The notes under the pieces are model-generated. The model was not told the DNA's origin, made no database searches, and saw only the letters and a list, made by a program, of their open reading frames with translations. A stretch of 64,000 bases of DNA from Metabacillus litoralis (GTDB lineage: Bacteria > Bacillota > Bacilli > Bacillales > Bacillaceae). The position numbers and the translations under genes were made by a program. Every line of letters starts with the position of its first letter. Positions within the stretch are counted from its first letter, which is position 1. The stretch is from NCBI RefSeq assembly GCF_020524045.1, contig NZ_JAIVKL010000007.1:208271-272270 (forward strand). Direction: 5' to 3'. Shown one piece after another: positions 26,532 through 34,938 of this stretch.

Positions 26532-28412
26532 ATGGCAAAGCAACAATTTAAAGCAGAATCAAAAAGACTATTAGAAATGATGATTAACTCTATCTATTCT
26601 CAAAGAGAAGTATTTTTAAGAGAGCTCATCTCAAATGCAAGTGATGCAATTGATAAGATTTATTACAAAGCATTAACAGATGAATCATTAACTTTTGATC
26701 AAGAAAACTATTACATAAAAGTAACTCCTAATAAGGAAAACAGAACATTAACAATTACAGACACTGGAATTGGTATGACAAAAGAAGAGCTAGAGAATAA
26801 TCTTGGAGTAATTGCTAAGAGTGGTTCTTTAGCTTTTAAAACAGAAAATGAACTGAAAGATGGACATGATATTATTGGTCAATTTGGAGTAGGTTTTTAT
26901 GCAGCATTTATGGTAGCTGATGTTGTTACTGTTATAAGTAGAGCATTAGGCAGTGATGAAGCATATAAGTGGCAATCAGAGGGAGCAGAAGGCTACACAA
27001 TTGAACCGCATGAAAAGGATACTGTTGGCACAGAAATTATTTTACAAATTAAAGAAAATGCTGAAGAAGAAAATTATGATGAATTTTTAGAAGAATACTC
27101 ACTAAAAACAATCATCAAAAAGTACTCTGATTTTATTCGCTATCCAATTAAGATGGATGTTTCTGGACAAAGACCTAAAGAAGATAGTGAAGATGAGCTA
27201 GAATCATATGTAGAGGAACAAACGATTAACAGTATGGTTCCAATTTGGCGTAAAAATAAAAGTGAATTAACAGATGAAGATTATGAAAAGTTTTATCAAG
27301 AAAAACATTATGGATTTGATAAGCCATTAAAGCATATTCATATTAGCGTAGATGGAACGATAAGATATCAATCGATTTTATATATCCCAGAAAATATGCC
27401 ATTTGATTATTACTCAAAAGAATATGAAAAAGGTCTAGAGCTTTACTCAAATGGTGTGTTAATCATGAATAAATCTGCAGATCTTCTTCCTGACTATTTT
27501 AGCTTTGTCAAAGGAATGGTAGACTCTGAGGATTTATCATTAAACATTTCTCGTGAAATGCTACAGCATGATCGCCAGTTAAAATTAATTGCAAAAAATA
27601 TTAATAAGAAAATTAAAAATGAGCTACAAAGCTTACTGAAAAATGATCGTGAAAAATACGAAACATTCTATAAAGCCTTTGGTAGACAGTTGAAATATGG
27701 AGTTTATAGTGATTTTGGTAGCAATAAAGAAGTGTTACAAGATTTACTATTATTCCACTCATCTAAAGAAAACAAACTTGTATCATTAGATGAGTATGTT
27801 TCAAGAATGCCTGAAGATCAAAAATATATTTATTATGCTTCTGGTGAGTCAATTGATCGAATTGAAAAATTACCACAAACAGAGTTAGTATCTGAAAAAG
27901 GCTATGAAATTTTATACTTTACTGAAGATATTGATGAATTTGCGATCAAAATGCTTATGAATTATAAAGAGAAGGAATTTAAGTCTGTTTCAAGTGGTGA
28001 TCTTGGCATAGAATCAGATGAGAATGAAGCTCAAACAGAAACAGAGAAAGCTGAGAATAAAGATCTTTTTGACTTTATGAAAAATGTTCTTTCTAGCAAA
28101 GTTAAGGACGTAAGAATTTCAAAACGTTTAAAATCGCATCCTGTATGTTTAACAACTGAAGGTGATGTGACAATTGAAATGGAGAAGATATTGAGTGCAA
28201 TGCCAGATAATCAAAATGTGAAGGCAGATAAGGTACTTGAAATCAATAGTAACCATGAAGTATTCCAGTCTTTGAAAAATGCATTTGAAAGTGATAAAGA
28301 CAAAGTGACTCTTTATACAAATCTTTTATATAACCAAGCTCTGTTAATTGAAGGATTACCAATTCAAGATCCTGTTGAGTTTACTAATGATATGTGTAAA
28401 GTGATGGTTTAA
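26532..28412 (+). CDS. htpG: Molecular chaperone HtpG (bacterial Hsp90)
   Basis: 626 residues, the standard length. ATP-dependent cytoplasmic chaperone. GHKL ATPase motifs are present: [13 protein letters not shown] (residues 34-46), [12 protein letters not shown] (about 76-87) and [11 protein letters not shown] (about 116-126); middle-domain [10 protein letters not shown] near residue 338 contains the catalytic Arg. The CIRCE upstream points to HrcA control, unlike B. subtilis htpG, which is not in the HrcA regulon. A family 1 repeat follows the gene. Confidence 0.97.
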   Translation: MAKQQFKAESKRLLEMMINSIYSQREVFLRELISNASDAIDKIYYKALTDESLTFDQENYYIKVTPNKENRTLTITDTGIGMTKEELENNLGVIAKSGSLAFKTENELKDGHDIIGQFGVGFYAAFMVADVVTVISRALGSDEAYKWQSEGAEGYTIEPHEKDTVGTEIILQIKENAEEENYDEFLEEYSLKTIIKKYSDFIRYPIKMDVSGQRPKEDSEDELESYVEEQTINSMVPIWRKNKSELTDEDYEKFYQEKHYGFDKPLKHIHISVDGTIRYQSILYIPENMPFDYYSKEYEKGLELYSNGVLIMNKSADLLPDYFSFVKGMVDSEDLSLNISREMLQHDRQLKLIAKNINKKIKNELQSLLKNDREKYETFYKAFGRQLKYGVYSDFGSNKEVLQDLLLFHSSKENKLVSLDEYVSRMPEDQKYIYYASGESIDRIEKLPQTELVSEKGYEILYFTEDIDEFAIKMLMNYKEKEFKSVSSGDLGIESDENEAQTETEKAENKDLFDFMKNVLSSKVKDVRISKRLKSHPVCLTTEGDVTIEMEKILSAMPDNQNVKADKVLEINSNHEVFQSLKNAFESDKDKVTLYTNLLYNQALLIEGLPIQDPVEFTNDMCKVMV

Positions 28413-28428
28413 AAATATAATCAATCAA

Positions 28429-28757
28429 AGAGGCTGAGACATATTCATTCAAAACCTAAATTCAGTTAAGTTGAAAGAAACAAGTTCGTTCCATTGCGCT
28501 GCAGACATTTGCTTTCCGCGGGGAGGAAGCTAAGCCTCCTCGGCGCAAGCGCCTGTGGGGTCTCAGCCTTTCCTCTGCACCCGCAGGAGTCAAATGTCTT
28601 CCGCTCCATTACACTAGTTCTTAAAAATAGTATGCAAAATCAACAAACATTGAAGACTGCAAATAAAAACCCGAACTATTAGGCGAATGTTTAATTGACA
28701 TATCACCTAATAATTCGGGTTTTTCATTAGCTTAAAAATTTATGTCGCATCCTTTTT
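28429..28757 (-). repeat. ~330-bp structured intergenic repeat, family 1, copy C
   Basis: Ends AGAGGCTGAGACATA and TATGTCGCATCC. Outer stem GACATTTG/CAAATGTC; inner hairpins GGCGCAAGCGCC and GGAGG/CCTCC; terminal hairpin CCCGAACTATTAGG/CCTAATAATTCGGG. Core almost identical to copy D. Fills the space between htpG and the convergent GNAT gene. Confidence 0.85.
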
Positions 28758-28762
28758 TTAAT

Positions 28763-29431
28763 TTAAAATGCAACGAGCTGAAGTTTATCATTACCTGCCA
28801 AATCATTAATCATCTTAATCCAAGACTGTGGTTTGTTTGGCAAAACTGTGTAATATCGTTCTAAAAATTTCTTAACTAATTCTGCTTTAATTTCTGTTTT
28901 TCCGTTCATAGGTAAAAAGCATAGATCTAAACCTGTTACCTCTTCACCATCATTATTCCAAGAAGGGTGAACATATGTGAAATCAATGCGCTTGTAGCCT
29001 AGGTGAGAAAGCACCTCACGACGAACAAAGGGATCCATTGGTTTAACCCCACCAAATTTATGACTTTCTACTTTATATGGATCATAAATTTCTGCAAACA
29101 TTCCAGAGAGTTCTGTACCATTTTTTTTAGATAATTCGTTTAGATCTTGTTGTCTTTTATTAGCTAGAAATGAACCAATTCCCATCCCAGCTTGGCCAAT
29201 GATCGTAAAGTCTGTCATGGCAACGTTAAAATCTTCGTAATAGCGATATTCTGTCGCTCCAACAACTTTCCCATCTTTTACTGACACAAAAACGCGAATG
29301 TCTGGATCCTCTAGAGGCTCTTTCCATAAATCAAACTCTAGAACTTCCTCAGGAGGAAATATATCTTGCATTAATTGGTGCATTTGAGTAAATAGTGGAT
29401 CTTTAATGTTGGTTATTCTAGTATAGTTCAT
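28763..29431 (-). CDS. GNAT-like N-acetyltransferase
   Basis: 222 residues from the ATG at 29431, which has AAAGGAGAT upstream; the frame continues into the nitrilase gene region without a start site. The sequence has a GNAT-like centre (GKVVGATEYRYY near residue 57, then GQAGMGIGSFLANKRQQ as a likely CoA-binding loop). It lies 31 bases downstream of a nitrilase-family gene. In other Bacillus proteins a GNAT and a nitrilase domain are fused (YhcX type), so the pair may work together. Substrate unknown. Confidence 0.65.
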   Translation of the reverse strand: MNYTRITNIKDPLFTQMHQLMQDIFPPEEVLEFDLWKEPLEDPDIRVFVSVKDGKVVGATEYRYYEDFNVAMTDFTIIGQAGMGIGSFLANKRQQDLNELSKKNGTELSGMFAEIYDPYKVESHKFGGVKPMDPFVRREVLSHLGYKRIDFTYVHPSWNNDGEEVTGLDLCFLPMNGKTEIKAELVKKFLERYYTVLPNKPQSWIKMINDLAGNDKLQLVAF

Positions 29432-29462
29432 TTTTAAAATCTCCTTTTTGTATTGAGCTTCT

Positions 29463-30320
29463 TTAAGACCAATCAGGATATAAATCTGTACGTCTATCAC
29501 GCCATGTTGTAACAGAGCCATTTTGACGGACTTTATAAAGAGGTTCTAAATCAAGATCAGCAGTAACAACCATATCTTGATTTATTTCTCCTTCAACAAG
29601 TATTCCACGCGGAGGAAATGGAATATCATTTGGTGTAATAATAGCAGCCTGTCCAAAATTAGAACGCATAAAATCAACAGTTTGAAGAGATCCAACTGTA
29701 CTTGAAGATACTACGTATAGTTGATTTTCTATTGCTCGTGCATGACTCGTATAACGGACACGATAATAGCCATGGCGATCATCAGTACATGTTGGACAGA
29801 AAATAATATCGGCCCCTTTTGCTTTTGCAATACGCACGATTTCCGGAAATTCAATATCGTAGCAAGTTAACATAGCTACTGTTCCCTTTTCTGTTTCAAA
29901 AACTTGAAGATTTTCCCCTGGAGTCATATTCCATTCGTCAATTTCGGTAGGAGTTAAATGTAATTTAGCTTGTTCCACTACACGACCATCAGGATAAAAC
30001 ATATGAGCCACATTATATAGCTTTCCATGTTTTTCAATAACATGTGTACCACCAATAATATGCATCTTTGTTTTCATAGCCAAATGAGTAAACAAAGAAC
30101 GATATTGCTCAGTAAAGTTAGGAAGATCCTGTATAGATAAAGCTTTACCTTCCGAGTCACCGATAGACATTAATTGTGTTGTAAAAAATTCTGGAAATAA
30201 AACAAATTCAGCATTAAATTCTTCAGCCGTTTTTATATAATGTTCCACTTGATCTGCAAATTCATCAAAGGATTGGATGGTATGGAGGTGATATTGTATA
30301 GCAGAAACTCTTAGTTTCAT
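29463..30320 (-). CDS. Carbon-nitrogen hydrolase (nitrilase superfamily)
   Basis: 285 residues. The catalytic triad is visible: Glu in FVLFPEFFTTQ (about residue 43), Lys in VEQAKLHLTPTE (about 127) and Cys in AMLTCYDIEFPEI (about 164). The family hydrolyses amides or nitriles; the C-terminal pattern suggests an omega-amidase or predicted amidohydrolase group, not a specific one. Probably co-transcribed with the downstream acetyltransferase. Confidence 0.9.
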   Translation of the reverse strand: MKLRVSAIQYHLHTIQSFDEFADQVEHYIKTAEEFNAEFVLFPEFFTTQLMSIGDSEGKALSIQDLPNFTEQYRSLFTHLAMKTKMHIIGGTHVIEKHGKLYNVAHMFYPDGRVVEQAKLHLTPTEIDEWNMTPGENLQVFETEKGTVAMLTCYDIEFPEIVRIAKAKGADIIFCPTCTDDRHGYYRVRYTSHARAIENQLYVVSSSTVGSLQTVDFMRSNFGQAAIITPNDIPFPPRGILVEGEINQDMVVTADLDLEPLYKVRQNGSVTTWRDRRTDLYPDWS

Positions 30321-30559
30321 CCAAAAAACCTTCTTTCTTATGTAAGTTTAGTGAATCTAATTTAAGGAAAAGAAATTTAATGCTCCTTTTCTCAATAATG
30401 ACATTATTGGTTAGTATGAGAGATTTAACAAGTAGATACTTTTAAGTTACTAGGTGTGTAAAAGTATACTGTAATCTTTGAAAAGTATGATTTTATAAAC
30501 TTTTTATTTACTATTCAATTATATTGAGCTTTAATAATGCCATAATTTCTAAAAATAAC
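30321..30559. other. Non-coding leader of the nitrilase operon
   Basis: About 240 AT-rich bases between the nitrilase start and repeat copy D. I see no gene or clear box pair. Confidence 0.4.
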
Positions 30560-30910
30560 AGAGGTTGGGACATAATTAAAGATGTCATACAAAAAGACGA
30601 ATAAATCTAAATTCAGTTAAGTTGAAAGAATCAAGTTCGTTCCATTGCGCTTCAGACATTTGCTTTCCGCGGGGAGGAAGCTAAGCCTCCTCGGCGCAAG
30701 CGCCTGTGGGGTCTCAGCCTTTCCTCTGCACCCGCAGGAGTCAAATGTCTTCCACTCCATTTCACTAGTTTTAAAAATAGTATGCAAAATCAAAAAATCT
30801 ATTGAAGACAACAAATAAAAACCCGAAATAAATATTAGGCGAATAATCAATTGAAATATCTCCTAATATTTCGGGTTTATCATTAGCTTAAATACTTGTG
30901 TCCCGCCTCT
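30560..30910 (-). repeat. ~350-bp structured intergenic repeat, family 1, copy D
   Basis: Ends AGAGGTTGGGACATAA and TGTGTCCCGCCTCTG. Outer stem GACATTTG/CAAATGTC and the GGCGCAAGCGCC hairpin as in copy C. The terminal hairpin has changed on both sides (CCCGAAATAAATATTAGG with CCTAATATTTCGGG) and still pairs over most of its length. Confidence 0.85.
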
Positions 30911-30955
30911 GAAAAATAAATCTTATTGAAAAGCATCTAGAATTACCAAGTATAT

Positions 30956-31321
30956 TTATTGATTAGATGATTTATTTTCATCTATATTTGGTATAACATT
31001 TTCCATATAATTTTTTCCCCATTCATACATTGAATCGAGAATAGGCATCAAGCTTTCTCCTTCTACTGTTAAAGAATATTCCACTTTTGGAGGTACAACA
31101 GGATATACCTTTCTTTTGACAATAGAATCTTCTTCTAATTCTCGCAATTGGTTAACGAGCATTCTTTGTGTGATACCAGGGATAAGTGATTTTAACTCAC
31201 TAAAACGTTTTGTACCTTCTTTCCCTAAGTGCCATAGTATGATCATTTTCCATTTTCCACCAATCACTGAAAGAGTCAGCTCTTTTTCACAATTAAATGT
31301 TTTCTCGTCAAAACGTGACAT
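30956..31321 (-). CDS. hxlR: HxlR family transcriptional regulator, activator of hxlAB
   Basis: 121 residues, as in B. subtilis HxlR (about 120). Winged helix-turn-helix of the HxlR family: [20 protein letters not shown] at residues 10-29 with the conserved Cys near residue 11, which in B. subtilis HxlR reacts with formaldehyde, then [20 protein letters not shown]. It is divergent from hxlA across about 190 bases that hold three palindromic sites. It most probably activates hxlAB in response to formaldehyde. Confidence 0.92.
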   Translation of the reverse strand: MSRFDEKTFNCEKELTLSVIGGKWKMIILWHLGKEGTKRFSELKSLIPGITQRMLVNQLRELEEDSIVKRKVYPVVPPKVEYSLTVEGESLMPILDSMYEWGKNYMENVIPNIDENKSSNQ

Positions 31322-31359
31322 ATTTAAAACCTCACTTTCTATGTTCTACACTTTCACTT

Positions 31360-31427
31360 AGTATACTTTTAGACACTATGTAATAAAAAAGTGCGTACTT
31401 TTTATAAATGATTATACAAAGTATACT
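31360..31427. promoter_or_regulatory. Three palindromic sites between hxlR and hxlA
   Basis: AGTATACT at 31360-31367 and again at 31420-31427, 60 bases apart, with AAAAGT-GCGT-ACTTTT at 31387-31402 between them. Even spacing and symmetry suit an HxlR-type dimer. In B. subtilis HxlR binds two sites upstream of hxlA; assignment here is by position. Confidence 0.5.
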
Positions 31428-31514
31428 ACACATAACACATGATTTGGGTATGTTTGTGTTGTGATTCAAATATTTGCTTTGAATATTTGGACTCTAAAAA
31501 AGGAGGGACTATCG

Positions 31515-32147
31515 ATGGAATTACAGTTAGCGCTAGACTTAGTAAATATTCCAGAAGCAATTGAGTTAGTTAAAGAGGTTGAAGAGCATATTGATATAGT
31601 TGAAATAGGAACACCAGTTGTCATAAATGAAGGACTTCGAGCTGTAAAAGAAGTGAAGGAAGCATTTCCTCATTTAAAAGTATTAGCAGATCTTAAAATA
31701 ATGGATGCAGCGGGATATGAAGTAATGAAAGCTTCTGAAGCAGGTGCAGATATTGTAACAATCCTAGGAGCAGCAGAAGATATGTCTATTAAAGGTGCGG
31801 TAGAAGAGGCACGCAAGCAAGGTAAAAAAGTTCTTGTTGATATGATTGCTGTGAAGGACTTAGCAGGCCGAGCGAAAGAGTTAGATGCATTAGGAGTGGA
31901 TTATATTTGTGTTCACACGGGGTATGATCTTCAAGCTGTTGGTAAAAACTCATTCGAAGACTTACAAACAATTAAAAGTGTTGTCACAAATGCAAAAACG
32001 GCTATCGCAGGTGGCATTAAATTAGAGACTTTAGCAGAGGTTATCAAGGTCCAACCAGATCTTGTTATTGTAGGTGGAGGAATTACCGGTCAAGATGATA
32101 AAAAATCAGCAGCTGCTAAGATGCAACAAATGGTAAAGCAAGGTTAA
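31515..32147 (+). CDS. hxlA: 3-hexulose-6-phosphate synthase
   Basis: 210 residues from the ATG at 31515, preceded by AAGGAGGGA; the frame is open further upstream without a site. First enzyme of the ribulose monophosphate pathway: condenses formaldehyde with ribulose 5-phosphate. The orotidine-decarboxylase-like barrel shows LQLALDLVN at the start, KVLADLKIMDAAGYE near residue 56 (active-site Asp-Lys-Asp set) and AIAGGIKLETL followed by VIVGGGITG at the phosphate site. hxlB starts 7 bases after its stop. Confidence 0.96.
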   Translation: MELQLALDLVNIPEAIELVKEVEEHIDIVEIGTPVVINEGLRAVKEVKEAFPHLKVLADLKIMDAAGYEVMKASEAGADIVTILGAAEDMSIKGAVEEARKQGKKVLVDMIAVKDLAGRAKELDALGVDYICVHTGYDLQAVGKNSFEDLQTIKSVVTNAKTAIAGGIKLETLAEVIKVQPDLVIVGGGITGQDDKKSAAAKMQQMVKQG

Positions 32148-32153
32148 TGTAAT

Positions 32154-32711
32154 ATGAAAACTACTCAATTATTAGCTGAAATTCTCAAAGAGTTGGAGAA
32201 TAGCTGCCAATTAATTTCTGATGACGAAGCGGAAAAATTAGTAGAAGCAATTCTTGAATCCAAGAAGGTATTTGTAGCTGGAGCAGGTCGTTCTGGTTTC
32301 ATGGGAAAGTCGTTTGCGATGCGTATGATGCATATGGGTATTGATGCTTATGTAATTGGTGAAACTGTGACACCTAACTTTGAAAAAGGTGATATTCTTA
32401 TCATTGGTTCAGGCTCTGGGGAAACAAAGAGCTTAGTTACGATTGCTGAAAAAGCTAAGAACATATCTGGTAAAATTGCAGCAATAACGATATTCCCAGA
32501 TTCTACAATAGGTCAGTTAGCAGATTTTACGATTAAATCACCTGGAGCACCAAAAGATAAGAAAGAAAATGATGATAAAACGATTCAGCCGATGGGATCA
32601 TTATTTGAACAAACACTTTTACTCCTATATGATGCAATGATCTTAAGAATCATGGAAAAAAGAGGTCTTAATTCAACGACAATGTATGGAAAACACGCGA
32701 ATCTTGAGTAA
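32154..32711 (+). CDS. hxlB: 6-phospho-3-hexuloisomerase
   Basis: 185 residues, the standard length. SIS-domain isomerase converting hexulose 6-phosphate to fructose 6-phosphate, completing formaldehyde fixation. Visible motifs: FVAGAGRSGFMGKSFAMR (residues 39-56), the SIS core IIGSGSGETKSLV near residue 83, and a C-terminal stretch with the family's helical lid. Directly behind hxlA and followed by a strong terminator, so it is the last gene of the operon. Confidence 0.96.
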   Translation: MKTTQLLAEILKELENSCQLISDDEAEKLVEAILESKKVFVAGAGRSGFMGKSFAMRMMHMGIDAYVIGETVTPNFEKGDILIIGSGSGETKSLVTIAEKAKNISGKIAAITIFPDSTIGQLADFTIKSPGAPKDKKENDDKTIQPMGSLFEQTLLLLYDAMILRIMEKRGLNSTTMYGKHANLE

Positions 32712-32820
32712 TGTATGCGAATAGATAGAAAAAAGAATTTCAGAAACTTACATATCTGGAATGAAATAGTTTAATTAATTGAATAGTAATAGTCAATTAG
32801 TTTCACATTATATAAGTACA

Positions 32821-32857
32821 AAAGGGTTCGGAATAAAATCATTCCGAACCCTTTTTA
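32821..32857 (+). terminator. Bidirectional terminator after hxlB
   Basis: AAAGGGTTCGGAAT pairs with ATTCCGAACCCTTT, followed by TT; a matching A-run on the left serves the convergent gene. Confidence 0.9.
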
Positions 32858-32865
32858 TGTGTTGT

Positions 32866-33207
32866 TTAAGTATATGAGGCTTTGGGACCTTCGAACCAAA
32901 TAATCTGTGACAATCGAATATGTAAAGAACGATCCTCTGTATTTAGTTGGACATGATCAACAGCAACTCCAGCTACTTCACCTTCCACTCTTCCGACAGT
33001 TGTGACAAGTGCAATTTTTTGTCCTTGGTGTCTACTTAGGTGTTGAACGAAAACTGGATCTAGATTAGTCGAATAATTAGTAGGTTGAGGAATACCAGCG
33101 AATGAATAAATAAGAGAATGAGTTGCAGGTTGGTTATTTACGACGCCCGGCTGTTCTACTGGGTTTTGGATATATGGGACTTTTTTTTGGTGATTAATAT
33201 TAAACAC
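32866..33207 (-). CDS. DUF2642-like spore-coat-associated protein
   Basis: About 113 residues. The C-terminal half, with VFVQHLSRHQGQKIALVTTV, a GRVEGEVAGVAVDHVQL stretch and RLSQIIWFEG, resembles the DUF2642 small beta-barrel (LSM-like) proteins of Bacillus spores; the N-terminal half is Gln/Pro/Asn-rich. The start is uncertain: GTG at 33207 overlaps AAAGGAG, a rare ATT at 33198 is correctly spaced from it, and the frame runs up to a TTG at 33255. The gene faces hxlB across a shared terminator. Confidence 0.6.
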   Translation of the reverse strand: MFNINHQKKVPYIQNPVEQPGVVNNQPATHSLIYSFAGIPQPTNYSTNLDPVFVQHLSRHQGQKIALVTTVGRVEGEVAGVAVDHVQLNTEDRSLHIRLSQIIWFEGPKASYT

Positions 33208-33443
33208 TCCTTTGTAAGCATATTTGTCCGTAATAAATATGCAATGCACACTCAAACTATGTCGACCATCGTTGTTAAAATTAATAGGTCAGTTTATGAT
33301 AAAGCTTAAACAAAGATGAAGACATTTCTTATTGTAAAGTCAAAAACACCCATAAAGATTTTTATTTATCTCTAAATAGGATTGATAAAACTATTTTTTA
33401 ACCGATATATAAAGAAGAATACTTTTTTAAAAGGAGCCTCAAG

Positions 33444-33812
33444 ATGAGCATCATTGAATTGATCGTGAACATAAATAAAAAAGTTGATGAACTTGATTTA
33501 GTAACTGCAAGAAAATTAATAGAAGAGAATATTGAACCACTAAAAGAACACCGTTCAAAATTAAAGAAAAACGCAAGAGAGCTATTTGAATTTATTACTC
33601 AAGCGATGGATTCTGGTTATAAGTCTCCAACAAAGCAAGAACTATTTATTATAAGTGCGATTAATTCGCAAGCAACAAAATTTGACTTAAGAGGACTCAA
33701 GCAAACTTTAAAAGGTAACGAACATCTTTTATTAAACAAGGTTGCAAGAGAATTCCTAAATTCTGATGCAAAAGTTTTATTAGAAGGCATGGGTGCGATT
33801 AGTAAGGAGTAA
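33444..33812 (+). CDS. Conserved-looking hypothetical protein
   Basis: 122 residues from an ATG with AAAAGGAG upstream. Soluble, charged and helical, beginning MSIIELIVNINKKVDELDLV and with a repeat of helices similar to small cytoplasmic Bacillus proteins of unknown role. No motif is recognised and no partner gene is adjacent. A bidirectional terminator follows. Confidence 0.65.
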   Translation: MSIIELIVNINKKVDELDLVTARKLIEENIEPLKEHRSKLKKNARELFEFITQAMDSGYKSPTKQELFIISAINSQATKFDLRGLKQTLKGNEHLLLNKVAREFLNSDAKVLLEGMGAISKE

Positions 33813-33940
33813 AAGAGAAAAAATAAGAAGATCTAAATTTAAGTGGTTCCATATTGTGGAGAAAATCTAAAATAACAGGCTTAATAGATAACGCGAAACG
33901 CACTATATTTAGCATTATAAATAACAGTACAAATAGCAAT

Positions 33941-33980
33941 AAAAACGCTTGGGTATTTTTATTACCCAAGCGTTCTATTT
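33941..33980. terminator. Bidirectional terminator
   Basis: AACGCTTGGGTA and TACCCAAGCGTT form a perfect 12-base-pair stem with a T-rich loop, between two convergent genes. Confidence 0.85.
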
Positions 33981-34046
33981 TCTATTTCCTTGTTGAACTA
34001 AAGCACCCGTTTGTTAAATATGAACATTTATAACTGCAAACATAAG

Positions 34047-34481
34047 CTATTTGCTTGTTAATATTAACTTTCGTGTTTTAGCATCATATATTTTATAACT
34101 AACTCCAAACTTATGGTCTTTTGTAACTGTCACCTTACAATAATAAGGAATTGACTTTCCATAAGCATCAAGTGCAGGAATATCTCTGAAACTAAACACT
34201 TCATCCGTATTAAGCATTTTAAAGTCCGCTTCAGAAGTACGACCTGATGAATCTATTTCGATAACACATTTCCCACTGACGACATCATATTCCTTTAGCA
34301 CAACATATTTAAGGCTTGGGAGAGTAATTACTAAACATAAAACACCAAGTGATAAGGCTACAAGGATTTTACCTACATTTAATACTGTGTAATCTTTACC
34401 TCTATACATGGAAATAAATCTAAATACTGCCACTATTACTAACAAAATTCCAATAATTAGTATCGCATAATACATTAACAT
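34047..34481 (-). CDS. Hypothetical membrane protein
   Basis: 144 residues from the ATG at 34481, which has AAAGGAAGTG upstream. Two hydrophobic segments (about residues 3-22 and 35-58) are followed by an extracytoplasmic beta-rich region containing GKCVIEIDSSGRTSEADFKM. No family recognised. It may be an independent small gene. Confidence 0.6.
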   Translation of the reverse strand: MLMYYAILIIGILLVIVAVFRFISMYRGKDYTVLNVGKILVALSLGVLCLVITLPSLKYVVLKEYDVVSGKCVIEIDSSGRTSEADFKMLNTDEVFSFRDIPALDAYGKSIPYYCKVTVTKDHKFGVSYKIYDAKTRKLILTSK

Positions 34482-34938
34482 TTTTTTCACTTCCTTTAAC
34501 AATTAAATGGAAGATTAAATTACCCCTTCTTCCACTAAACTGCACGGTAGTTGAACAAAAAAAATTTGAAAACTTATATCAATATTTCAACATAATATTA
34601 CAATTACCTGCTTGGTTTATAAGAATCAACATTGCAACAACACACCATTTAGCATAGTAAATATCGCCTTGACAACAGTTATGGTCAATATGTTATTTCG
34701 GTCGCGAATTTGTATGCTAATTCAATTAATATTCAGTAGTTGGCGACACATAAGGAAAAAGGAAGACCAGATCATATACGATTTGGTCTGATAATTAGTA
34801 TGCTATTCCGTATGTTTCTCTACCGAAACGGAACTACTTAATCTAAATTTGATCTTCTTTTTATTTTGACAAGATGAATCCTTTTATTGGAATACTGGAC
34901 TTATCTGGTTAAGTAACTTCTGAGACAAGAGAATGGTT
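34482..34938. other. Non-coding stretch with an imperfect hairpin
   Basis: About 450 bases. An imperfect hairpin AGACCAGATCA/TGATTTGGTCT-type at 34763-34791 may terminate the yesN-like operon entering from the right. Elsewhere I see no gene, repeat or known RNA. Confidence 0.4.

Noticed and set aside
30617..30850. 77-codon minus frame inside a family 1 repeat (a similar one at 28494-28682, plus strand)
   Set aside because: The frames lie wholly in the structured repeat and are not kept between copies, so the repeat does not encode a protein.
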